A stretch of 64,000 nucleotides of DNA from positions 62,321 through 126,320 of the forward strand of contig JALRLV010000003.1 of the NCBI GenBank assembly GCA_023268715.1, read 5' to 3'. Position numbers and translations under genes: made by a program. Shown one piece after another: positions 50,062 to 59,103 of the stretch (positions are counted from its first letter, which is position 1; each line of letters opens with the position of its first letter). The notes beneath the pieces were generated by a model that was not told where the DNA came from, did no database searches, and saw only the letters and a list, made by a program, of their open reading frames with translations. Source of the DNA: Candidatus Thalassarchaeaceae archaeon (GTDB lineage Archaea > Thermoplasmatota > Poseidoniia > Poseidoniales > Thalassarchaeaceae).

Positions 50062-50139
50062 TGGTGCTCGTGCCGGGATTTGAACCCGGGTCGACGGATC
50101 GAGAGTCCGTCATGATGGACCGAACTACACTACACGAGC
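50062..50139 (-). tRNA. tRNA-Glu(CTC), encoded 3' CCA
   Basis: Acceptor GCTCGTG/CACGAGC, discriminator A, CCA; anticodon loop CTCTCGA; T arm cccgggTTCAAATcccgg. Confidence 0.95.
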
Positions 50140-50245
50140 GGGTAGCACGGCGACTGAGACTCTCTATTTGAAAACGATGGAGGTCATATTTTTACGGCAG
50201 ATATTCACTTTCACTTTTACTTTGCACTCTTCTGTCTTCATTGAT

Positions 50246-50545
50246 ATGCTGATCGAGCGACATTGGCCCATGAACCGAAGTCTTAACCGCGATACAGAAC
50301 AAATTTACAGAAAGCGACCAGAACCCGTACGTGTAGTGCCATTTTCTAGCCTAAACAAGACAACTGGTAAATCTACCAGGCGTAATTCTGAGGTGTTGGT
50401 CAACTCATCCAATGGGAATGCTACAGAAGGTCTATGGCAACCTATGCCAAAACGTGCGATAGAGGTTAATGTTAGCCCTTCTAGTTGGAGTGGATTGCAT
50501 TCCCGAGTTCTTGCATCGAGAAAAGTCACAGTGGAGGTTATCTGA
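50246..50545 (+). CDS. hypothetical basic protein (~99 aa, start uncertain within 50168-50545)
   Basis: ORF ends in a TGATG overlap with the next gene. Confidence 0.45.
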   Translation: MLIERHWPMNRSLNRDTEQIYRKRPEPVRVVPFSSLNKTTGKSTRRNSEVLVNSSNGNATEGLWQPMPKRAIEVNVSPSSWSGLHSRVLASRKVTVEVI

Positions 50546-50799
50546 TGTCTCGTACTCGAAGATTGCGAGAAGCCGTATTGGTGCTACTTGAAGAAAAAGG
50601 AACAGCCAATACGGTGGAGGTATTTGACCATCTAAATGAGAGATTTAGATGGGGTGCTACCATGAATCAAGTGGGGAATATTCTAGCTAAAGATCCTCGC
50701 TTTTCTAAAGTGGGCCATCAGAGAGGTCAATTCAGAGGCAGTGTTTACACAGTCTGCGTTTGGTCGTTGTCAACCGAACCCCTGATTCCAGCAGTTTAA
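50545..50799 (+). CDS. small winged-helix-like protein (84 aa)
   Basis: MSRTRRLREAVLVLLEEKGTANTVEVFDHLNERFRWGATMNQVGNILAKDPRFSKVG. Confidence 0.65.
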   Translation: MSRTRRLREAVLVLLEEKGTANTVEVFDHLNERFRWGATMNQVGNILAKDPRFSKVGHQRGQFRGSVYTVCVWSLSTEPLIPAV

Positions 50800-50812
50800 G
50801 CGTGGAAGGAAT

Positions 50813-50831
50813 GAAGACTGACATAGTCTTC
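50813..50831. repeat. hairpin gaagact-gacat-agtcttc upstream of the UbiA-family gene
   Basis: 7-bp perfect stem, 5-nt loop. Confidence 0.5.
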
Positions 50832-50839
50832 CGTAAAGC

Positions 50840-51730
50840 GTGGGAATGGTTCGAGACTGGCTAGATTTATTCCGCGCGGGAAATTGTGTTACTGGATTTG
50901 TAGGAGTATTCCTCGGAGCAATTCTTACTCTAGAGGATATCCCGACAGGTGACAATCTCAAAATTACAACACTCTTGGCATTGTCAGTATATTCTTTCAT
51001 GGCATCATGGAATGCACTAAACGATTATCTTGATCTCGAAATAGATAAAATAAATCGACCAGATAGACCCTTACCTTCTGGTCGAATAAGTAAATCTTTA
51101 TCCTTTACAGCAATAATATTGACTTGCGCTATCTCCTTCATTTCACTATTCCTAGCAGGGCAAATTGCAAATGATATCACAGACAATTTTCAAGACTGGT
51201 ATCCTACCATTTTCATCTGGCTTATCGCATTAACTCTCCTAGTAAATTATGAAGATGACCGAATTTTATTAGGTTTGAAAAATAGGGGATTACCTGGAAA
51301 TCTAGCCATATCAATATCAGTCGGATTAGTGGTTTTATTCGGCGCGGCGGGGTTGTTTGATCCACTTAATGAACGGGCAGTATCCTTGTTTTTCATCGGA
51401 ACGCTGTATAATTTATCTCGTGAGATAATCAAGGATGTCGAAGATATGGATGGTGATGAAGGGCGAAATACCTACGCAATGAGAGCAGGTGCTGAAAATG
51501 CTAGATTAGCATCTTGGGTAATCTTGCTAATCACTTTAGTAGCTTTACTTACTCCCTTTGCCTTAGGGATTTTTGATCTAATCCACATAATTTTCATAGC
51601 ACCTGGTTTATTTACATTGATGAGTGTAAAGAAACATATCTATTTGGCAGAAGACTCTGCTGCATCGAGATTGATTAAAATCTCAATGACCCTAACAATG
51701 ATTGGTCTAATTTTAGCAGCGTTGATGTAA
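50840..51730 (+). CDS. UbiA-family prenyltransferase, probable digeranylgeranylglyceryl phosphate synthase
   Basis: NALNDYLDLEIDKINRPDRPLPSG and DVEDMDGDEGRNTYAMRAG Asp-rich motifs; multi-TM. Confidence 0.9.
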   Translation: MGMVRDWLDLFRAGNCVTGFVGVFLGAILTLEDIPTGDNLKITTLLALSVYSFMASWNALNDYLDLEIDKINRPDRPLPSGRISKSLSFTAIILTCAISFISLFLAGQIANDITDNFQDWYPTIFIWLIALTLLVNYEDDRILLGLKNRGLPGNLAISISVGLVVLFGAAGLFDPLNERAVSLFFIGTLYNLSREIIKDVEDMDGDEGRNTYAMRAGAENARLASWVILLITLVALLTPFALGIFDLIHIIFIAPGLFTLMSVKKHIYLAEDSAASRLIKISMTLTMIGLILAALM

Positions 51731-52681
51731 CTACATCTCATTGTAGGCGTGCCAAGCATCATTATTGCATAGATAAGTAAGAATTGACATTTGGGCCCAC
51801 ATTCTATTCTCCGCTTGGTCCAAAACTATGCTATTCCGAGAGTCAATCACGGCATCAGTAACTTCCTCACCCCTATGTGCCGGCAAACAATGCATGAATA
51901 CATAATCATGATGAGCATGCGCTACTAATTCCTCATTTACTTGAAACCCTTCAAAGGCAGAAAACTTGTCAGTCATGTGTTCTTCACCCATAGAAACGAA
52001 AATGTCAGTATAGATTACTGCGGCATTTTTCACGGCCTCAATTGGGTCATTAGTGCCAATGATTTTCGCCCCAGTCTTGGAGGCAATCTCCTCACATCGG
52101 GAAAGTACTTTTGAGTCTGGCTCCATCCCAACTGGAGTAGCATATTTCACATCATAACCTAGTGCTAAACCTGCAAGAGCTAGATCGTGAAATACATTGT
52201 TACCATCGCCAACCCAAGCGATGTGACCATCTGAATTAGCATGCTCGCGTATAGCCATTAAATCAGCTGCAGATTGACAAGGGTGGTGTAAATCAGATAG
52301 TGCATTGATTACAGGAACAGTAGCCGTTCTCGCCAATTCCTCTACATCTGCATGTCCAAAACACCGGTAGGTAATCCCATCCAAGAAGCGGGATAATACG
52401 GCCGCAGTATCCCCAATTGATTCTGATTTTCCTAATTGAATATCATTGGCAAGTAGAGTCAAGGGTTGTCCTCCGAGACGACTTACTCCAACTTCGAATG
52501 ACACCCTAGTTCTGGTAGATGGTTTTTCATAAATTGACCCGATTGACATACCTTCTAGGGGTTTGAAATCCTGGTGAATGGATTCGTCATTTTTGTATTT
52601 GATTGCCCAATTAATTATGTCGTCCAAATCATCAATCAAATCATCGATAGCTAGCAAATCCTTCTTCTCATTGTTGCTCAT
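51731..52681 (-). CDS. argF: ornithine carbamoyltransferase
   Basis: EKPSTRTRVSFEVGVSRLGG, HPCQSAADL, HCLPAHRGEEV; start taken at MSNNEKK. Confidence 0.94.
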   Translation of the reverse strand: MSNNEKKDLLAIDDLIDDLDDIINWAIKYKNDESIHQDFKPLEGMSIGSIYEKPSTRTRVSFEVGVSRLGGQPLTLLANDIQLGKSESIGDTAAVLSRFLDGITYRCFGHADVEELARTATVPVINALSDLHHPCQSAADLMAIREHANSDGHIAWVGDGNNVFHDLALAGLALGYDVKYATPVGMEPDSKVLSRCEEIASKTGAKIIGTNDPIEAVKNAAVIYTDIFVSMGEEHMTDKFSAFEGFQVNEELVAHAHHDYVFMHCLPAHRGEEVTDAVIDSRNSIVLDQAENRMWAQMSILTYLCNNDAWHAYNEM

Positions 52682-53513
52682 GTTCAATATCTCCCGCAAA
52701 TCCATCTCTCGTATCTGCCATTCCGCCAAAGATTGTTTGCGCGAAGGTTAACAAATCTGCTAAGCCTTCTTCCTCCTCGCTGGAAAGCGGGATAAGCCCA
52801 GGCTGAATTGCGGCATGTTGCATCATCCTAAGTTGGCCAATGGCAAATTCGGCTCGCGATGTACTAGAATTTTGATCCATTGATTCGGCAGCTGATTCCT
52901 CGTATAGTGCAGCCTCTAAAACATCTAGATTCTCTCCCCATTCGAGAATTTTATCCAAAATTTCGGGATCTAGTAAATCTGCTTTTGAGAGAAAGTTTGC
53001 CGTTGGAAGCCCAAGTCTAAAGTGTACGATTGAGGAAAGAAGCATTTGAGATACAAAGCCACTTGGTGTTTGTGACAACATAGGGTCGAATAAGAAGGCG
53101 AGACAAGCCCGGCCTTGACCCAAAACCTCGACTAAATGGCTGCTTGCTTCGCGGAATGCGAATAACTCAACTTGCCCCGGGGTATCAATAACCAAAATAT
53201 CTCCCGAAATACCTTCAATCTCATCAAAGACATCCAGTGCCTGCGAAGCTACTAGGTCGGCGGCAAGGATTTGGGCACCATTGGGTCCAAGGTCATACTC
53301 GTCCATAACATCGGATAGAGAGACCAAATCTCTCACATCAAATTCGGGATCATAATGGACTCTTTCCGCGCCTGGGTCGAGATTAATCGTCAGCACATCA
53401 ACTTGCAAAAATCTTGCCCAGCGTTGAAACGCCGTGACAAGACTACTCTTTCCAGCACCAGCAGTTCCAACGACGAATATTACAGGAGGAGTGGTTCCGT
53501 CTTGATTGCTCAC
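52668..53513 (-). CDS. GPN-loop GTPase family protein
   Basis: GTAGAGKSSLV Walker A, LGPNGA GPN loop, DTPGQVELF; start taken at GTG 53513. Confidence 0.92.
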   Translation of the reverse strand: MSNQDGTTPPVIFVVGTAGAGKSSLVTAFQRWARFLQVDVLTINLDPGAERVHYDPEFDVRDLVSLSDVMDEYDLGPNGAQILAADLVASQALDVFDEIEGISGDILVIDTPGQVELFAFREASSHLVEVLGQGRACLAFLFDPMLSQTPSGFVSQMLLSSIVHFRLGLPTANFLSKADLLDPEILDKILEWGENLDVLEAALYEESAAESMDQNSSTSRAEFAIGQLRMMQHAAIQPGLIPLSSEEEEGLADLLTFAQTIFGGMADTRDGFAGDIEHEQQ

Positions 53514-53639
53514 GAGTCTTTGCTGAGAGGAGCAGTAATTCAACCATTCGTATTTTGCTTCAGTCCGAAGGACTGTGGTCGAGCAACGGTTAAACCAATC
53601 CAATGCACGTCAGGACCTACCTTTGAGGGTGAATCCGCC

Positions 53640-56390
53640 GTGTCCGATACTCCACCACCACCTCCCGGAATGCCCCCTATACCTCCACCCCCCCCTCCTC
53701 CAGGCTTCAACCCGGATAACAAAGAGGTAGAAGTCGGTCTTGCAATAGAGGACACGCTAGAAGATGATACAAAGATGGAAAATATCTCCCAATCCATAGA
53801 TGAATTGGCTCCTTTAGATGATAGTGAATCACCTCCACCAATACCCGCAGTATTAGGCACGCCTCCGCCGCCTCCGCCCAACTTCGATACGCCCCCACCC
53901 CCTTCCGTTGGTTTCGATATCCCTCCTCCTCCTCCCCCCGGATTCCCAGCAATTGAAGTAGAGCATGAAGTAGATGGCGAAGAAGCATGGGATGTAGAGG
54001 AGCTCGACATTCAATCATTCGATGACACCCTAACTTCTCTAGAAGAAATGGAGGAAGAAGATTCTGATGATGAATCTCAGGATGTTTCCGACTTAAGTAC
54101 CGAAGATTGGAACAATGCTCTTGATAGAGCATTTGCAGATGAAGACGAATCTAATCCGGAATCTGAGGATTTAGATGAACCTCAAATAGCCCTATCTAGT
54201 AATCTCCGACCAGCTGGGGAAGTTGATTCAATTCCTGGCGACAAATTGTATGTTACTCTAAAGGAGAAGGAAGAATCGGTACTCAATCCAGATGGTACAG
54301 TTAGACAACAATCCATCGATGGCGAACTTATTCTAAGAAATTCTAGTCGAAAGGACCGCGCTTGGGACATTGAAGTCTTGCTGCAAAATACTGCCTCTAC
54401 AGATATAGGAGGCGGCGCAATCACAGTACGTGAATTAGATGCGACACAAACCACCACCCTTCCATATACAGCATCAGGCCCTAGAATGATGGTTCTTAGG
54501 GAGCATATTGACACTGAACCAGAGCGCCCTCAGGAATCGAGTCTATCGATGGTTTATTCCGAACATGCACAAGAGGTGCTTATACGACTTAGTGTTGAAA
54601 ATATAGCACCGGTTAGTTTGACCGATGTCATAGTTAGAAGAGCACTCCCTGATAATTTTGAATTATCAGATGGCCCTGAATATGACATAAAGGACAATGA
54701 ATTGATTTGGCGGATTGGCAGACTCCCAGTTGGCGATAGCGCATCCTTAGAAATTGTTCCAAGAGTCACTACTAGGACGATTCAACGCTTCGCAACTGGC
54801 ACAGTTAGTGCTGCATATTCTTGTGAAGCAACTGTCTCAAGGGCGCAATTTGATTCGGTTAATTCTAGAGCCCGTCAATTTGGCTATGTTTCACCTAAGG
54901 AAGATGACAGACCAGATGTATTCCACTGCAAGTTAGTTGTAGAAAATCGGTCTTCTTTCGTTGTCAGCCTTTCTGGTGCAACTGTTTGGCTAGCGGGTCG
55001 TAGTGATCCATTCTTAGAAATGGAAGATATTCGAGAGGAGATACCCCCGGAAGGGCTTTGGGACTCGATAGAAAAGAGAATAGAAGCAATAGATAAGCCC
55101 AATTTTACACATGAAATTACCTATTCGATATTACCAAGGGCCAATGTCGAATCCACTGGAATTTTAGAATTAAAAGAAAGGAGCTTCAAGGTCTTAGATG
55201 CTGAGGTCAACAAACAGTACAGTATTTCCCGAATACGCTCCTATGTCGCATCGGACTTAGATTGTATAACGGTAATAGAAAACACCGGGTCTGCACCAAT
55301 TAACGTGATGCGATTACTCGATGATATTCCGGGTATTTTCCAAGCACCTGCTACTAATCAAATACGAATTGAAATGGAAGGCTCAGATCTTAACGAAAAT
55401 CAATACAGAATAGAGGTGGTCGATGGCACCCAGTTAGAGGAACAATTGGTGTCTCCAGATTCACAAGGCCACGCCCTAAGAATCACAGTAGGAACATCAG
55501 CGCCTCTCGGTTTGCAACCTGGTAAATCACTGACCATCACTTATCCATTGCATGCCAATGACCCATCTCCTCAAAATAAAAAACTAGCAGCCCCTATTCG
55601 TGCAGATTTTAGTATGGAAAGATTCGGACCAGTCGCCACCCGTCATTGTAACCGAACTCCATTAATTCGTGTAGTCCATCGCCGCAGAAGGTTCTCTACC
55701 GGAAAAGAAGTCTTTCCAGCAGCGGGTCCAGGCAGATATGAAATCCTCTTAATGTTCCAAAACGACTCAGATAGTGCCCTAGAAGATTTATCTCTTCACG
55801 ATGTGGTCCCCGGTACTTTCAATATCGAAAAATCTACTGTTCGCTCAAATCAATCCGGGGAGAGAGTTGTAGACTTTAGTAAGGAGTCTGCCAGAGAAGG
55901 CACGCATGTGACCTGGCCTATTGGTAGAATCGAAAAGGATGAGCGAATAGAGGTAGTTTTTGAAATTCAAGGAGACTCCGAAAGCGAATACAAAGTAGCA
56001 GATGCTCAAGACTACCATGGAGCAACTTTCGGGGAGGAAGTGGATGAGGAACCGAACCTACCAGACTGGGTTGATGAGTCTACTAGAATCAATCTACAAA
56101 TCCCTAATGTTGATCCTCAATCCGAGCTAGACTCAGATCCTCAACCTGAGGAAAATGGAGAAGAAGATGTTGACTCAAATTCAAATGTTGATGTTGACTT
56201 GTCCATACCGCAGGTCCAGAATGTAGAGCCGATGTCCGATGAAAGTGAAGAGGCCATAGAAGATTCAGATGACTATGAGGACAATTCGCCCCAAGTAACA
56301 ATAGATGCTAATGATGTTTGTCCTGTTTGTGGAACAGAGGCTTCAGTAGGTGCATCATCTTGCGAAACTTGTAGCTTTCAATTTAGTTAA
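53640..56390 (+). CDS. polyproline-rich, multi-beta-domain protein with C-terminal zinc ribbon (~916 aa)
   Basis: N-terminal PPPPPGMPPIPPPPPPPGF, TPPPPPPNFDTPPPPSVGFDIPPPPPPGF; DUF11-like repeats; CPVCGTEASVGASSCETC; GTG start at 53640; no obvious signal or TM. Confidence 0.85.
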   Translation: MSDTPPPPPGMPPIPPPPPPPGFNPDNKEVEVGLAIEDTLEDDTKMENISQSIDELAPLDDSESPPPIPAVLGTPPPPPPNFDTPPPPSVGFDIPPPPPPGFPAIEVEHEVDGEEAWDVEELDIQSFDDTLTSLEEMEEEDSDDESQDVSDLSTEDWNNALDRAFADEDESNPESEDLDEPQIALSSNLRPAGEVDSIPGDKLYVTLKEKEESVLNPDGTVRQQSIDGELILRNSSRKDRAWDIEVLLQNTASTDIGGGAITVRELDATQTTTLPYTASGPRMMVLREHIDTEPERPQESSLSMVYSEHAQEVLIRLSVENIAPVSLTDVIVRRALPDNFELSDGPEYDIKDNELIWRIGRLPVGDSASLEIVPRVTTRTIQRFATGTVSAAYSCEATVSRAQFDSVNSRARQFGYVSPKEDDRPDVFHCKLVVENRSSFVVSLSGATVWLAGRSDPFLEMEDIREEIPPEGLWDSIEKRIEAIDKPNFTHEITYSILPRANVESTGILELKERSFKVLDAEVNKQYSISRIRSYVASDLDCITVIENTGSAPINVMRLLDDIPGIFQAPATNQIRIEMEGSDLNENQYRIEVVDGTQLEEQLVSPDSQGHALRITVGTSAPLGLQPGKSLTITYPLHANDPSPQNKKLAAPIRADFSMERFGPVATRHCNRTPLIRVVHRRRRFSTGKEVFPAAGPGRYEILLMFQNDSDSALEDLSLHDVVPGTFNIEKSTVRSNQSGERVVDFSKESAREGTHVTWPIGRIEKDERIEVVFEIQGDSESEYKVADAQDYHGATFGEEVDEEPNLPDWVDESTRINLQIPNVDPQSELDSDPQPEENGEEDVDSNSNVDVDLSIPQVQNVEPMSDESEEAIEDSDDYEDNSPQVTIDANDVCPVCGTEASVGASSCETCSFQFS

Positions 56391-56393
56391 TTT

Positions 56394-56416
56394 CGGCTCA
56401 CATTATATGTGAGCCG
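56394..56416. terminator. perfect hairpin cggctcacat-tat-atgtgagccg
   Basis: 10-bp stem, triloop, 4 bp after the stop; no clear T-run. Confidence 0.5.
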
Positions 56417-56456
56417 CGCCGAATCCTTCAATTGAGAGTCTCAGAGAGGGAGACAC

Positions 56457-57371
56457 ATGACGGCACCTGCTGGACAAGGTGATGCACAGAGCCAAGCAGC
56501 TTTGGGCATGATGGGTCCTATGTTCGTTTTACTCGCTGTCATGCTACTGCTAACCTTTAATCCAGGACTTCGATTATTGATGGCAGATTCCGCAGCAAGT
56601 GTGATTGAACCTACTATCCCATTTCACTCAGATTATTTCGTGCCCACCGTATTCCTCATCGGCTCATCAATAATGATAGTCAACACAGTAATTCGTGGTT
56701 TTTTCATGGATCCGATTACCCAAGTTCATATTGGACATAGAAATAAACAGATTTCTAAACAACTGAGAGAAGCTCAAGCCGAAAGAGATACTGCGAGAGC
56801 AGACAAGATGCGTCGTCTTCAAATGGAGTTGATGCCAGACCAGATGGCTATGCAATCTTCAATGATGAAACCGATGATGTTTACAATCATCTTCATTATC
56901 GGTATTTTCAGTTGGATGGCTGAATCTGCAGCAGGATTCCGAGTTGGCTACGTAAGCCTTCCTTGGCAACCGATGTGGGGTATGATGGACACAATCTGCT
57001 GGATTTTCCCTGCTTGGGTCATTACCTATATTGCAATGAGTGCTCCACTTGGAAGGATAATCGACCGTCATATCAAAATCATTCGATTCGGGAGACATCC
57101 ATTAGTTTTGGAAGGTACTCCAATCCCCGAACCCCTGTTACATTTGTTAAAGGATGAAGAAAAGAAATCCTCGGCTACTACTCGCCGTAGTCAACGGCGT
57201 TCACGGGATGGCCCTAGGAAGAAAGGCAATACAGAATCTCGGCGTGGAGGTAACCTTCATTCCGCTCCTCCGCAAATTGGAACCACCTGTCCGGATTGTT
57301 CCTCGACGATGGTAAATCGTACTAGTTCAGGCCGATTACGTTGCAACGTCTGCCGTAACGAATGGAGGTGA
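56457..57371 (+). CDS. DUF106/EMC3-like (Oxa1 superfamily) membrane protein with basic linker and C-terminal zinc ribbon
   Basis: DPITQVHIGHRNKQISKQLREAQAERD, MMKPMMFTIIFIIGIFSWM; CPDCSSTMVNRTSSGRLRCNVCRNEW; gene order DUF106-cmk-truB. Confidence 0.88.
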   Translation: MTAPAGQGDAQSQAALGMMGPMFVLLAVMLLLTFNPGLRLLMADSAASVIEPTIPFHSDYFVPTVFLIGSSIMIVNTVIRGFFMDPITQVHIGHRNKQISKQLREAQAERDTARADKMRRLQMELMPDQMAMQSSMMKPMMFTIIFIIGIFSWMAESAAGFRVGYVSLPWQPMWGMMDTICWIFPAWVITYIAMSAPLGRIIDRHIKIIRFGRHPLVLEGTPIPEPLLHLLKDEEKKSSATTRRSQRRSRDGPRKKGNTESRRGGNLHSAPPQIGTTCPDCSSTMVNRTSSGRLRCNVCRNEWR

Positions 57372-57376
57372 GGTAA

Positions 57377-57913
57377 TTGCTCAGAGTTACTATTAGTGGG
57401 GCACCAGGAAGTGGGACTTCGACATTGGTAGGGAAGATTAAGGCGTCCACTGGATGGAATTCCCTAAACGGAGGCGAGGTCTTTCGCACGGAAGCCAACC
57501 GTCGTAATCTCTCTGTTGTTGAATTTAGTGAATTATGCAAGCAAGATTTGGATGTAGATCGCTCACTAGACAAACTCCTGAAAGATGCGATGACCCAATC
57601 AGGGGGTCCTGAAATCATTGAAAGTAGATTGGCAGGTTGGTGGGCCCATGAACTTGCAATAAATTGCCTAAGGGTTTGGATCAACACATCTGATGAAGAG
57701 AGGGCTCGTCGAGTTCAGACTCGCGAAGGTGGTAGTTTTGAACAAAGACTAAACGAATCGACGGCTAGACAAAGTGCAGACAAGGAAAGATACCGAGTCC
57801 TATACGATATCGATCTTGATGAAATGACTCCATACAATTTAGTTGTAAACGCTGACAATCTTACTGCTGATGAGGTATTTTCCATAGTAAACTCAGCAAT
57901 CAATGGAGGCTGA
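57377..57913 (+). CDS. cmk: cytidylate kinase (archaeal type)
   Basis: VTISGAPGSGTSTLVGKI, NGGEVFRTEA, RLAGWWAH; TTG start. Confidence 0.93.
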   Translation: MLRVTISGAPGSGTSTLVGKIKASTGWNSLNGGEVFRTEANRRNLSVVEFSELCKQDLDVDRSLDKLLKDAMTQSGGPEIIESRLAGWWAHELAINCLRVWINTSDEERARRVQTREGGSFEQRLNESTARQSADKERYRVLYDIDLDEMTPYNLVVNADNLTADEVFSIVNSAINGG

Positions 57914-57917
57914 TTAA

Positions 57918-58883
57918 TTGCTTGTTTTAGATAATTCAGCCAAGACTGATCCAAAATTTGGATGTAATCCAAAAGACAGGACTCTTGAATCACTATTGGA
58001 TGCTGGCGTAATCTTAGTTGACAAACCCAGAGGTCCCTCGAGTCACCAATTAACCGCATGGGCTAGGGAAATGTTGGGGATACAAAGATTGGGCCATGGG
58101 GGTACTTTGGATCCTTTTGCTACAGGCCTGCTTACCATGCTTTGCGGGAAAGCTACAAGGTTAACTGAAATGGTCCTTACTGGGGATAAGAAATATATCG
58201 CTGTACTCAGATTAGGTAGAGAAGTTCCTTTACCTGAGTTAGAGGATTTACTTAATTCATTAAATGGCGAAATCTACAACGTGCCTCCACTAGAGTCGGC
58301 AGTCAAAGTACGCGTAAGAACTAGGATAATCCATGAAATGAAGGTCATTGAAGATGATTCAGAGGCTAATTTAGTGGCTTTGACAATTACCTGTAACGCA
58401 GGAACTTACATCAGGACTTTAGCCCGAGATATCGGACTTCTTTTGGATACAAACTGTGAACTTATTGAATTACATAGAGACAGAACAGGTTCGTTCAATC
58501 AATCGAATGCCTGTACTATGCAACAGTTAACCGATGCGGTATTTCTTTGGAAAGAACATGAAGATGATACAGCTCTGCGTAGACTCATCGCGCCAGTGGA
58601 ATCGATTCTCGGGCATTTCCCTCGAATCATAGTGAAGGATGGAGCTGCCGCTGCAATTGCACATGGCGCTGCTCTAGCAAGACCAGGGGTGGTAAGCATC
58701 GATGAAGGAATAGAAAGAGGCGAATTAGTAGTTATTGAGACACTTAAGGGGGAGGCGGTGGCGATTGCAGAGACCAACTCAGGAGTCGCCAAAATTCAAT
58801 CAATGGAACACGGCGAAGTTGCTAGACCCAAGGTTGTTCTAATGCAGGCAGGAATTTATCCTCAAACATGGCAGAAGGGCTGA
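57918..58883 (+). CDS. truB: tRNA pseudouridine synthase TruB/Cbf5-like
   Basis: VDKPRGPSSHQLTAW, LGHGGTLDPFATGLL, CNAGTYIRTLARDIG; PUA-like C-terminus; TTG start. Confidence 0.93.
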   Translation: MLVLDNSAKTDPKFGCNPKDRTLESLLDAGVILVDKPRGPSSHQLTAWAREMLGIQRLGHGGTLDPFATGLLTMLCGKATRLTEMVLTGDKKYIAVLRLGREVPLPELEDLLNSLNGEIYNVPPLESAVKVRVRTRIIHEMKVIEDDSEANLVALTITCNAGTYIRTLARDIGLLLDTNCELIELHRDRTGSFNQSNACTMQQLTDAVFLWKEHEDDTALRRLIAPVESILGHFPRIIVKDGAAAAIAHGAALARPGVVSIDEGIERGELVVIETLKGEAVAIAETNSGVAKIQSMEHGEVARPKVVLMQAGIYPQTWQKG

Positions 58884-58885
58884 GA

Positions 58886-58951
58886 TTAGTGCATCTCATG
58901 CTCTTCGTAAATCCACTCTTCAGTCTCTATTCTGACCTTTAGTTTCATCAT
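58886..58951 (-). CDS. possible microprotein MMKLKVRIETEEWIYEEHEMH (21 aa)
   Basis: ATG...TAA in the truB / 791-aa gene gap; amphipathic composition only. Confidence 0.2.
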   Translation of the reverse strand: MMKLKVRIETEEWIYEEHEMH

Positions 58952-59103
58952 TGCAAACACACACCACCGGCTCGCTAGACGAGCGCGGTAGGCTTAATTG
59001 GCCGTCGATTATGGTATAACTATTCCCTGATTTACAACGATTATCAGCCGTACGGAGGCCTTCAGGTACGGGTTTCCGAGTGTTGGGGTGTTGTTTGGAT
59101 ACC

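Noticed and set aside
53540-54010. Gly-rich ORF on the minus strand (156 aa)
   Set aside because: It mirrors the polyproline codons of the plus-strand gene; no independent evidence of coding
58940-58975. C/D-box sRNA (ATGATGA ... CTGA on the minus strand)
   Set aside because: Only one C and one D-like box, no C'/D' pair or terminal stem; could equally be chance or the microprotein start
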